Part shown: piece after piece, positions 42,522 to 53,361 of the stretch
Layout of the letters: each line of letters opens with the position of its first letter
Numbering within the stretch: the stretch's first letter is position 1
Origin: Lantana camara
Lineage: Eukaryota > Streptophyta > Magnoliopsida > Lamiales > Verbenaceae
Length of the DNA: 64,000 bases
Assembly: GCA_037501455.1 (NCBI GenBank)
Contig: CM074863.1
Coordinates: forward strand, 61,857,501 to 61,921,500
Direction: 5' to 3'
Program-made: the position numbers and the translations under genes
Notes under the pieces: generated by a model
Databases searched by the model: none
What the model was told of the DNA's origin: nothing
The model's input: only the letters and a program-made list of their open reading frames with translations

Positions 42522-44060
42522 TGTTGGTTGTTTAGATTCACTAAGTTAAAACCAATCGTGCAAGTGTTCACTTAATATATACGGAGCACAATACGATTGT
42601 ACCCACAGGGAAGGGAAATCAATCACTACTCAATGTTTATTTCTAATCTAGAAACTGAACGAATTCAAGTTGTCATATCTACCTACTAGAATAAAATTGA
42701 AGTAATTAACTCTAAGAAAACACATATACCACACTTAAACACGGATTAAACTCAGTAGACTAAATAGGCAGGGGAGTAATGACTTATGCATTCAGGATTC
42801 AATACAATAGTTGTTTGACAAGTGCAATTCTACAACCTAGTCACTTATATATGAATTATTCTCTCTCAAGGTATAACCGTGTATTTAATTAAGCTCAACG
42901 TTGCTCTCACAATCATCAATACATTAATTAAACCAACAAGACCAAGACTAGTGCAATTCCTATTCTAGCTGCTTGGCATGGAATACGATTTACTGTTGTA
43001 TAGACCGGAACAAAATCTCTTTGCATTCATACAATCTACTAGTTATGAAAACCATCTCAATTACCATTAACCTCTCGATTCTCAAGTAATTCTATATTAT
43101 GCTAAGGGTGATCAGGCCTTCACAATTCAATTCAAACCAGTTTTCACACTAAGAATTAGCACAAGTCAATCAAGCATCATGTCAAACACATATCATACAT
43201 TCAGCATCACTCCCCTAGCCCTAGGAGTTTAGCTACTCATAATTAAAGCAAAACTCATAAAACTAAAGTAAAGTGCATTGAGGAAATTCATGTTCATCAA
43301 ATCAAGACAAGGTATCAAAATTAAACTCATAAACATTCAGTAAGAATCTGGAAAAACGAATCTTACATGAAAACTAATTAAAACCGAAGTTAAAGGAATT
43401 AGTTTAAGAAATTAAAGCAGTAAATAAACCGAAAAACCGAAATTGTTTAAGAACTCGATCCTTTCGTCTTCTCGAAATTCCTTGAATAACTCTTCAAAAC
43501 TCCAGAACTTCTCCCCTCAGGCTAGGTCACGAATGGAGGAAGAACTCCCTCAAGAAGACTCCAAAATGCACTTAAATAGCTGCCCAAAATTCTGTCTCGC
43601 CACCCTAGGTAACGGGCGTTACCTATCTATGCACAATCCTCGTTAACACCCGTTACTGCCTTGAAATCGCAATAACGATTTTATAAGTGGTAACGGGCGT
43701 TACCTATCTATGCGCAATCCTCGTTAACGCCCGTTACTGCCTTGAAATCGCAATAACGCTTTTATAAGTAGTAACGGGCATTACTCCTTTCCTTCTTGCC
43801 AGAACGGGCCTTACCCCTCTAATTTGCCAAAAGTGTTGCTCCTGTGTCTATTAACGGGGGTTAACAACCTTGTACTTCCAAAGGGTAATGGAAGTTACTC
43901 TTTTTTCCTCCAAAAACGCGTGAATTCGTCTTGCTTTGCCGTTTCTTATCTCCAACTCAATAATCACCTAAATGGAGCGAAATAAACACATAAACGTGTC
44001 AAACAGCACAAAAGTATACTCTAATTAACTCTTTAATCCATACGAATTTCACACTAAACA
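42522..44060 (-). repeat. Athila-like 3' LTR
   Basis: 1539 bp; starts TGTTTAGTGTG (44060, minus) and ends ACCAACA (42522). A CTATTTAAGTG TATA-like box is near 43575, just downstream of the dyad cluster. The AG-rich leader around 43440-43560 includes a fortuitous plus-strand open frame. Confidence 0.88.
43609..43900 (-). repeat. Dyad cluster, GTAACGGGCGTTAC type (Athila-like LTR)
   Basis: Dyads start near 43609, 43642, 43689, 43722, 43771, 43801, 43853 and 43880. The first four form an 80-bp tandem repeat with 33-bp pairs. They lie directly upstream of the LTR TATA-like box, unlike the gypsy LTRs above, where the dyads are downstream of the leader. Confidence 0.82.
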
Positions 44061-44078
44061 AATTCCCCGACACTTGCC
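44061..44078 (-). other. Polypurine tract region of the Athila-like element
   Basis: Minus strand GGCAAGTGTCGGGGAATT directly before the LTR start, similar to the AAGTGTGGGGGA tract usual in this group. Confidence 0.78.
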
Positions 44079-45626
44079 TTTTGCTCATTCTCGGGTGATA
44101 CGGAAATAAAGAAAACACATCCCCATCAAACCTCATGCTCAAAGCAATCATTGAATCCTCGCCTAAACAAGTCTAGCAAATCAAATCAAGTACTAATGAC
44201 ACAAGATCATCAAACATAGTATGAAAAGCATACCCTTGTGTAGTATGTGAATTCGAATGAAACAATGTACAACGACTAGAATGACAAATTCGTAATTTCC
44301 TCCTTAGTTCTAATCATCAACCTCGGAATACACTCTTCGCCCCTATCTCCACTAATGGAGTTAACTTGAGACTCGGGATCAGTAGGTCTTTCGAGCTTGT
44401 AATGTAGGCTTTGGGTAAAGGTTATGGAAATTTGGATCAAGTGACTACTCACCAAGCTTACATCATTCAATCTAAAACACGACACTCTTCTTTAGCCCTG
44501 AAACACTAGTTTCCTCCACACTTGGACATTTGTATCCCACCTTTTCCAATTTCACACTCTGCCTAAATATTTTTCTTTTCTTTTCTTTTGCTCTTTCTTT
44601 TCTTTCAAATCTTTTCTTTTTCACACTTCTTCTCATTTTTTTTCTTTCTCCACATGAATCTCTCAAATTCAAACATAGGAATAATCAAAACGGGTCAAAA
44701 GATAGACATTTACTATAAAAATCAAAGAAGCAAGCCTTGGTGTAAAACTAACAAGGTAGGTATACTTGTTTTGTGCAATTGGCTTATAATGTGGCTACAA
44801 AATTCTTTGCACAACAATTAGGCACAATGGGGTCAATAAGATTACGTTATTTAGTGAAAAACGACTAAAAATTTAAAGGCTTAATATCCTGCAACAACGA
44901 ATGCCTACTTCACTTCCTTAATCTTTCATTAACTCATAATTTCACCTCAATAGGACTAAAATGCATCCTAATCAAATCATAGACTTATTTGAAGATCATC
45001 AATTCACCTTTCTAAGCAAAGTACATTATAACGTTCAAAAAGTGCGCAAAATAAGAGGGCATACTATCATACTAAGTCATCCAATCTCATGCAAATTCTT
45101 CAACTCAATTTGCCTAACTCGTTCTAGCATCAATTCAATGATCAAGCTTCAAAGAAAAAAGTTCAAAACGGGGGAAAATTTTCAAAATTCTCAACATTTC
45201 TCAAATCCTAGCAATTCCCAAGTGTAACAAAACATCTAATCATGCAAATATTTAATAAAAAATTATAGCATCCCTAGACTGCTCTCCCAAACTTAATCTT
45301 TGCAATGTTCTCATGCAAAATAAAGAATTAAAGTTCAAGAAAACTCCCTTATTGATTGAAGATCCGGCAACGTGCTAGCAAAGCTTCCAAAACCTGAAAT
45401 ATGTGACTAGAAAACACAGATCAAGTGCAAATGCAATTGACAATCAACATGCATTCAACAATCAACACACAAGACACAACATCGAGGTAAGAAGGGGCAC
45501 ATTGCATAAATAATGGAGTTCAAAATAAAGCAAAAAAATAAGTGTATCAAAATAATCCAAACATATTAACGAATATGCCTAAAAAGAATGTCTAAAAATC
45601 AGGGGGGAAAAATAATAATAACAGAA
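44079..45626 (-). other. Athila-like 3' non-coding region
   Basis: About 1.5 kb without a supported gene. It contains a pyrimidine-rich stretch at 44565-44655 (purine-rich on the transcribed strand). Small open frames on both strands are low-complexity or lack family resemblance. Confidence 0.6.
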
Positions 45627-46133
45627 TCAGGGTGATGGAGGTCCTCTAAAATATTGATTAACACGAGCACAGAACCCTTCAAACTTTGCCTCCAACTGAG
45701 CCTCCTACGCATCAAATCACTCATCCACATAATGTGCTAGATCCTCAACTTTCGTGATCACGGTGGTCAAATCAGCCCTTAATCCTGCCAATTCTGTGCG
45801 AAGGTCTCTCACAGTAACCAGAGTTCCATTAGCTTCCTCGACAACGATTGGCGCGGCACTGCGAAGGATCTCAAACTCATCATTTGGCCTATCAGGAATC
45901 TGAGCTAAAAGCTCCCTCGGCACCTCTGTAAGCTCCTCGAAACGAGCCTTACCCCAACTATACATCTCCCAAAGCCTATCTCTATCCCGAATTGGCCACC
46001 AATGCAAATTATGCTCCTTGAGTTGTCCACTCTCCTATGCAATAGCCAAGCCTACATTCTCCAAGTATTGTGGACCAATATCATAGCCAAAGTCAACGGG
46101 CAACAATCCCTTTGGCCTCCAATGCATCTCTCG

Positions 46134-46623
46134 TGTAACAGTCGAAAACCAGCCAGTCGATATTGTCCGCTTTGGTGGGCTAAGCGACACCACCCTCACG
46201 GTTTTGTTTCTCCCGCTGGAATTTAAGCCTGAAGGTGCCCAACCAGGAAAAGGCCTCAACAAGGGAAAGGTATCCACCCCCTTATAAAGGAGGCTTTGTT
46301 CCCCTCTCCAACCGATGTGGGACAAGCACCTTAGGCTATTACAGTCCACCCCCCTAAGAGGGCCCAACGTCCTTGCTGGCACACCGGCCCGGGCCCCGGC
46401 TCTGATACCATTTGTAACAGCCCGAAAACCCGCCTTTCGATATTGTCTGCTTTGGTGGGCTAAGCGACACCACCCTCACGGTTTTGTTTCTCCCGTTGGA
46501 ATTTAAGTCTGAAGGCGCCCAGCCAGGAAAAGGCCTCAACAAGGGAAAGGTATCCACTCCCTTATAAAGGAGGCTTTATTCCCCTCTCCAACCGATTTGG
46601 GACAAGCACCTTAGGCTATTACA
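46134..46623 (-). mobile_element. TRIM element, complete, copy 2
   Basis: Same family as 10504-10992, inverted. LTRs 46134-46343 and 46413-46623, primer site TGGTATCAGAGC (minus, 46399-46410) and polypurine tract (minus, 46344-46355). Perfect TSDs TCTCG at 46129-46133 and 46624-46628. It interrupts the ORF-1-like gene. Confidence 0.95.
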
Positions 46624-47692
46624 TCTCGAGCAAACATAGTGACAAACGCGCCATGGGCTATCGTCCCAGTAACATTCCCAGCAATCTCCTGAAGCTTCCA
46701 AAGGAATTCAGTCGTTCCATCAAACTTGATGCCTTCCTTCATCATGTACATTATTCCTAGCTCAGTCTCATTAATGTGGCTATCTCTTCCATATCGAGCA
46801 CAAAATCCCGTGGCCAAAATCCTGTGAACTAGCACCTAAGCCAATGAATTAAGATAGCTATCTTGTGCATTCCGGGGGGAATAACTAGGAACACCCTTTC
46901 GCAATGGGAAGGATCTCGATACTGCCTCTCTCTGAGCATCACTCCATTTAGGCAAATAAGTAGTGGCATTAGCTGGAAAATGAGGAATCTCCCTTATCCG
47001 GCCCGCATTCCAAACTTGAGTTTCCCAGTCATCCAGAGTGAACATCAGAGTGCTATCCACCGGGTTAAAATTCATTGTGGTGAAGAAAGCGGCCGTCATC
47101 TTGACATAAGTCCAATCCTTCCGAGTAAGGAAAGGTAACCAGCCGATGTTATCAAACAATCTTTGCACTTCTTTCCAAGCATCAAACTTCTCCATCCATG
47201 TTTGTAACGCCCCCACCCGTACCAGAACAAGAGGAGAGCGGCGTCTCAACCCCCGCACTGAAGCACCTCTCAAGTAATGGTGTGAGCCATCACTCAAGAA
47301 ATACTCCAGCGAACGGCTGTCTATCAGAACTATACATGTACAACGATGTGGCTATGCAGCGGAAAATCAGAGTATTTTAAAACTTTTCAAAACATGTGCG
47401 TGATGGCATGTAACAAGCAAGAACATATTGATCGTGTAAGAGAGACTCGGCATATCAGAACATATAACATATAAACATATAAGTACCGATACAACAGAGT
47501 TCAAAATATCGGTAACAGAGCAGCAGAAAGAGTATAACAAAGATACTCAAGTATTCAGAACATATACAGAAACATAAAGTGATGCAGCCATAAAACATAT
47601 GCAGGACACAAAAGGAAGTAATACTAAGTCCTGACAGAAACAAAAATGACAATCTAGAGCTTCAAGATACCTCTAGACTGCGGCTGCAAGAC

Positions 47693-47742
47693 CTGAAACC
47701 ACGAGGCAAGAAAACGGGAGAGGTATTAGTCAAAAGGACTAA
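47693..47742 (-). promoter_or_regulatory. Branch-point hairpin and 3' splice site, 4.1-kb LTR
   Basis: Minus-strand arms TTAGTC/GACTAA with a 5-nt loop (47726-47742). The 3' arm forms CTAAT, followed by pyrimidines and GTTTCAG/G (CAG complement at 47693-47695). The arms differ from CAGTCT/AGACTG elsewhere yet still pair. Confidence 0.58.
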
Positions 47743-49277
47743 GTGAGGGAATACTTTAAAGAAAGTACTGAATTAAAGAACTTGAAGTAACGTTCGAAAC
47801 TGTTAAGTGCAATGCTTTGAAGAAGAACTTGAAACAAGTTCGGTTGATAAAACTCTTTGAATGCGATGCTGTAAAAGAATGCACGTTATAAAACATTTTC
47901 ATGAATGCTATCACACGCGCACACATATGCTGTTGATGGTTCATAGTTCTTTCATAAAACGGGATAAGGGTAAAGTGAACTTTTCAGATATGAACCATCC
48001 TTTATGAAACAGAATTTTGCCCGCAAGCTAGGCTCCTCCATCCTTACTCCAGAAAACATGATTTGGTTGAGCATCGGACCAGGATCAACAATAATTCCAC
48101 GTATAGTAGAGTATCGGACCAGGATCAACAATAACCCCACATAAAGTAGAGCATTGGACCAAGGTCAACAACAACTCCGTACACAGTAGACTATTGGACC
48201 AAGGTCAACAACAACTCTTACCAACACATACAAACATGCACCATCCTCCACCGGTTGTCACTTCGGGTAGCTAGCCCTAGGCGACCTGTAAACATGTAAT
48301 GGGAACAGATTTGCTGTCCGTTCCCAGACAGATTGTCCTGACTTAACAAACCTCCTGTTAAAAGTCGGTGTCAATAGTCTAAGTGTGGCGGCCGGTATTG
48401 GTGATGTCGTTGGCGCTCACCTCCCGAGCATCACCTCCACACATAACCGCCGGGCCCAAACTGTAAACTGTATGCTTGCATTTAAGATTAGCAGTGACCA
48501 GAGTAACACCCCAGTATGCTATCTTATAACATGTGAAACTGAAACTGTAACATATGATGCTGTCTGTAAAACATATGATTCTGTCTGAAAACATGTGAAA
48601 CTGTCTGTAACTGTACTTTGAAAACATATGCAAAACATGTAACTGTCTTTGAACAAGAATGCAGAACTTTGGAAAACATGTACTGTTGATCAAGGTATAC
48701 TATTAAAGTATGAATGATCCTTTCAAGAGAATGTCCCGATAAAAGGGATAGTTCAAAACAAGGTTTAGCTTTGAATTTCAAAACATATGATACGATAGTA
48801 TAATCGCGGTTCCAGTTGGAAAACATTTATAACTTCACCTCACCTATCAGTAACAAAGGTAGGTAGACAGATTAAGCGGTGCCCTGGGGATCCCAGTGCT
48901 CAACTTTAACTCCTGTAGGTGGTGTACTAGAGTGAGCTTAACAACTAAGACCCACTACTAACCACGATGCATATGAAATGCAAGAAACAATGAACAAGGA
49001 ACATGTAAAGAACATGTAACACAAGAGAGTAATACCATTTAAGGTATTCAAGAAAGGTAACACACAAAGGAATACGTCAAAGTGAGTTACTCTTAACGTT
49101 AGACTATGATCTTACTATAACCGAGTAAGCTTTAGTCAAATTATGAATCCTATCGCAAACCTTAAGTTAAGAAACAAGTCCACGAAAGAAAACACATTTT
49201 GAAAACACATTTTAGACCCTGGATATGGAAACCCTAGGTGCAAATGTCCATAGAGAAAGCACAAGTTTTAATTCATT

Positions 49278-49352
49278 TTTACTATTCAAAAGCACTATTC
49301 AAAAGTACTATTCCAGATTACTATTCACGATTACTATTCACCGGTTACTATT
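49278..49352. repeat. ACTATTCA motif cluster
   Basis: Six to seven copies of (TT)ACTATTC(AC) within 75 bp. On the transcribed strand this is GTGAATAGTAA. Further copies lie in the LTR's U3 near 50704, 50857, 51015 and 51168. Confidence 0.7.
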
Positions 49353-50167
49353 CACATGTCGGGTCAAAGGGTCGGGTCAAACCCTTACTATACACACACC
49401 CACACACACACGGTACACACACACACCATGCACGAACACACACACCCACACGGCATGCACACACACACACACCCTAATCAAATTATGATCTTGATTATAA
49501 CCTATAGTTTCAAGTTCATGTTAATATAATCAAGTGTGATCTAGGTTAAAGGTATAACCTATAGTTAAGAGATCCAATTAAGGCATAAGATCAAGTTATG
49601 AAACACTATTCTATCTTAGGTTATAACATGTGACACTATTAAAGTGTACAACATGATCAAGGCACTAATCCATTAATCCAAATCATACCATAAGCTCAAT
49701 TCATAAATCAAGAGTCATATAACAATGTGACAACATGTCACAACATATCTCATATCATATCATATCATATATCATGAACCTTTAGGCATGTAACATGTAA
49801 CAATTTAATTCCATATCAACATGTAACAAGTTGTGACATAATAAATTGTAAATCACTATTCCATTAGCAAACATGCATGAACATAATTCAAATTCCATAA
49901 TCATGCATCAATGGTCATAATATAACAATCATATCACATGATCATAGCATATACTAGAGCAATTCATAACATATTCAAGCATATACTAAACAATTAAAAC
50001 ATATAAACAACTACACAAACATATCATAAAAACTATATAATAAATGCATAAAATAAAATCCTATATGGCTTAGGGAAGACCCTAAGACCCAACCTAAACA
50101 TAATATAAACATACCATAACATAAAAACATAAACTAAACTAACATAACATAAAAATAAAGCAACTAA

Positions 50168-50281
50168 CCTAGCAAAGGGGAGGGGAGGCCGACGGCCAAG
50201 AGGGAAAGGAGGGAGAGAGGAGTGCTTGTTAACACAAGACTTTGAGCAAGGAATGAAATGCCATGAACCCTCTATTTATAG
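50168..50281 (-). promoter_or_regulatory. TATA box, leader and splice donor of the 4.1-kb LTR
   Basis: CTATAAATAG (50272-50281) on the minus strand followed within ~110 nt by a GC-rich leader and CTAG/GTTAGT. It is the clearest promoter-plus-donor arrangement among the LTRs here. Confidence 0.65.
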
Positions 50282-51515
50282 CTGAAGATAAGCCCCTCAC
50301 CTTGTAAATAAAATGTGGAGAAGGGTAGGAGAGCAAAATTGGATAGATTCTCTTGGAAGCTTTAGGCATCATGAAGCTAAAATGGGACTGCTGGGGTTAT
50401 TTCTGTAATTTCGTCCCCCAAGACTCAAGGATAAGTGTCTGGAAGTTTAACCATTCCGACGGCAAGAAAATTAGCTTCGAAACGCATATTCATTCGTCGA
50501 AATCGGATTTACCGTTTGAAAGATACATTCGTTTTAGTGAATAAAAGTTTTGAGCTCGAAACTCGACATGAGTGAAAAACGACTTTCTAGAATGATTTTC
50601 AAGTCCGGATTGCTTCTAAAATTCAAGAAATAAATCGAGAAGCGTTTTGAGTCCAAAATCGACTATAAAACGTTTTACCGTTAAAAAGTTGAAAACGTAG
50701 GATGAATAGTGAATTCTCACGTACGAACGTACGCTTCAAATTTTCAAGCTAGGACTTGAATCAAGAGTTGTAAAATATCTCAAAAATCTTGAAATAGCTC
50801 AAGTAGTGCAAATCCGAAGAGAAAACATTTTCCGAATGAAACCGTTCGTAAAAAGAATAGTAAACTAGGGTTTTCAAAAACGTTTTCAATAAAACAAAGT
50901 TCCGGAATGGATTTCCAAGCCAAGAATGATTTCAAAAGACTCGTCTCGATTCAAGGATCGATTCGACTGTAACTTGGGTAGAAAAAGGTATCAGAATCAA
51001 AAGCTCATTTTCTGATGAATAGTAACTTTGGTCGGTAAGTTCCAAAAATACCCTTATGGCTCAAGAAAGACTTTCTGAGTTCGGGAAACAAGTTCAAACG
51101 ATTGGGAAACATGTATGATGAACCTCTAGGGTTCGAGTAGCAATATGAACAAGGTAGGCTCGGGTTATGAATAGTAAACTGAATCAAAGGTCAAGAATTC
51201 CCCTTAAAACATGTCAGAACATATACGAGCACAAAGTTCATGTAAGAATGCAATGCATGATGATTCAAAAAGTTGGATCACGGTCTATAAACGCTTTACC
51301 ACTGCCTTAACTTACTGTTTTCATCCAGGCCCTGTTTTGGGCTGTTACAATGTTGCCTTGAAGAATCTAGTAGACACAAAGTTTCTAGTCAAATTCATCT
51401 GAAAGGGGTTACCATTAGCATTCACTGTTATATTGACCGACTCCCTTGATTGAAGACTCAATGGAGATGCAGTAGTGAAGGGCTCGATAGACTGAGAACA
51501 CCTAGTACGACCCAT

Positions 51516-52620
51516 AGTACCTATATCATTCATACAAGACAAGGAAAAACACATAAAAATTAATCATGAGTCATTCAGATAATTTATCGAACACCTTGTA
51601 TGCACTACCTTAGGGTGTGAGTTTTTTTATCAAGATTCTTTAATCTACCCAATACAACTCAACAAGGCTCTAAAGAGTTATGACTCAAGTTCAAAAATTC
51701 TCCAAAATCAATTCCCCAATTGAAATTAAAAGGCTAGCTAGAGACTAGGGTTCTTCCAAAATTCACTCAATTCAAGATGAACTCACTACAAATCATTAAA
51801 CCTAGTTCAAGCATGCATAAATTCTCCAAATTCAACAATTGTAGCCCAAAATTCATCTTAGATAGGAAGAATTCATTCTAACATCAATCTTAGAGAGGGG
51901 GATTACTTACCAATTCAAGCTTAGAGAGAAAAGAGTATGTGTGATGTTGGTGGTGCCTTGATTAGGAATAATTGCTTGCTTCTCTTCTAAGAGATTGTGT
52001 TATGTGAGAAAAGAAGAGAGGGCAGGCCAAATATATAGGTTATGGTTGGGTAGGACCTAAGTTGAGAGGAATTAGGATTTAAACTTCAAACATAAGTCTT
52101 CCTCCTTTAAAATAAAAACGCTATTTCGGGCCGTTAACAGGTGTTACCTAATTATGCCTATCAGGAGTAACACCCGTTACTCCTACTGTTCTACTTCGCC
52201 TGTACCCCTTAACGGGCGTTACCTAAAATGAACTGAAGAGGTGTAACGCCCTTTACCAACTATGCTTGAGATGCCTGACGCCATTAATGGGTATTACCGG
52301 AAAAGGTCTAGAAGGGGGTAATGCCCTTTACTCAGGTTTTCGCACAAAACTCTCTTTTACCCAAAAGCTAACTCGGACGGTGCTTAATCACGTTAATTCA
52401 CATAGATTAACCCAAAATTTGCAATCAAACCATAGTGCACCAAACTCGTAACACACAAATATCTCAAAGCACATATTGAGAAATATCACAACAATTCATT
52501 CTCCTCATAAGCAAATCTAATCATGCACATACATTCTCACACACACAATAAAAATGGACCTTTAATGGCGACATTAAACTCAATCACGGTCCTTGCCTCC
52601 ATACTCTGACAACACCTCAC
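51516..52620 (-). promoter_or_regulatory. Promoter-like region upstream of the ORF-1-like gene
   Basis: Minus strand: GTTAACGGGCGTTAC-type dyads (52333-52133), then TATA-like CCTATATATT (52030-52039), a pyrimidine-rich start region (CCCTCTCTTCTTTTCTC), a leader, a possible donor TTGGTAAGTAA near 51910, and the ORF-1 ATG at 51515. The arrangement copies the LTR promoter (dyads immediately before TATA). It may be an internal promoter or a fossil LTR fused in. Confidence 0.55.
52133..52333 (-). repeat. Dyad cluster, GTAACGGGCGTTAC type, internal
   Basis: Dyads start near 52133, 52167, 52208, 52243, 52283 and 52319. Steps are 34, 41, 35, 40 and 36 bp. Same arm sequence as the Athila-like LTR clusters at 43609 and 56524. 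Confidence 0.8.
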
Positions 52621-52821
52621 TTAACCTGCAACACGAGAGAGAGAAAACTAAAATTGCACGAGAAAAACGAGGTAAACGAAAGGAATAAAAAAGAAAAGAA
52701 AAGAAAAGTAAAGAAACAAGACAGAGAAATTAGTTCTAAGTTATAGTCGTTAGCTTGACTTTGGAAATCGGATTGGGAATTAACAATCCCCTCGCGACGA
52801 GTCACAAGGCGTGACCTCGTT

Positions 52822-53349
52822 CTAGTTGCTCTCAACACCAAATCTTAATTTCCTCATATCTAATTCCGACACATTCTTCATCCTCAATTGTTGAGATTTC
52901 GGTTTCCTCCCCCAATTAACCAAATCTCTTTTGTTTGCGAACCGTAACACTCCGTCTGATGTCTCACTTATAGCCCGGCTCATGCGACACTCATCCAGTA
53001 CCGGTGGTGATGCCATGGAGCTAAAAGTACTAAACTCCATACTTTCATCTCCTATTTTGAATGTGAAAAGTCCATTCTGAACATCAATATCGGCTCCAGC
53101 CGTGGCTAAAAATGGTCTTCCAAGGATTAATGGCATACTCTCATCATTCTCAACATCAAGAACTCCAAAATCATTAGGAATATAGAATTTCCCAACTTTT
53201 ACCAACACATCCTCAAGAATTCCTATAGGGTACTTCATTGATCTATCTGCTAGCTGGAGTTTCATATTAGTCGGTTTGAGCTCCTTCACTCCTAATTTCC
53301 TATAAGTAGATAAAGGGATTAGACTCACACTAGCTCCTAAACCACACAA
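52822..53349 (-). pseudogene. Athila-like protease, catalytic Asp lost
   Basis: Reads 'LGASVSLIPLSTYRKLGV', LQLADRS.KYP.GI.EDVLVKV, and 'ILGRPFLATAGADIDVQNG', the typical Athila aspartic protease order. The active site, usually C-D-L-G-A-S, is C-G-L-G-A-S here, so the catalytic aspartate is gone. Upstream it is separated from gag by a stop near 53355. Downstream, where RT should begin, homology simply ends. Confidence 0.85.
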
Positions 53350-53361
53350 AACATTATTAAA

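Larger units (their letters stand above)
47203..51349 (-). mobile_element. 4.1-kb solo LTR with TSD
   Basis: Starts TGTAACAGCCC (51349, minus) and ends GGGGGCGTTACA (47203), with TSD ATGTT at 47198-47202 and 51350-51354. A good TATA box CTATAAATAG is at 50272-50281, then a ~100-nt leader, donor CTAG/GTTAGT at 50168, and the hairpin with acceptor TTTCAG/GT at 47693. The presumed intron is 2476 nt. No internal region or protein. An AC-rich microsatellite lies at 49390-49475. No GC-core dyads are seen; it carries repeated TGAATAGTAA instead. Confidence 0.92.
45627..51515 (-). pseudogene. ORF-1-like gene of the Athila element, split by two insertions
   Basis: Begins MGRTRCSQSIEP at 51515. It continues FVSTRFFKAT to 51350, is cut by the solo LTR (47203-51349) and resumes at 47197 without loss of frame. 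It then runs to 46624 with an in-frame stop at 46838-46836 (after YLNSLA), is cut by the TRIM, and resumes at 46128 with another stop near 46036. The C-terminal part (46007-45717) ends in a heptad-like segment with hydrophobic spacing (LRTELAGLRADLTTVITKVEDL). The middle ('LFDNIGWLPFL', 'DWTYVKMTAAFFTTMNF', FTLDDWE) resembles plant ATHILA ORF-1 / 'putative plant transposon protein' families. Function unknown. Position after protease with no RT is unusual. Confidence 0.7.

Noticed and set aside
43443..43646. 67-residue plus frame near the Athila-like LTR
   Set aside because: Antisense of the LTR leader and dyads; disrupted in the copy at 56340-56540.
49225..49488. Thr/His-rich frames
   Set aside because: Produced by the CA microsatellite and ACTATTCA repeats in the solo LTR.
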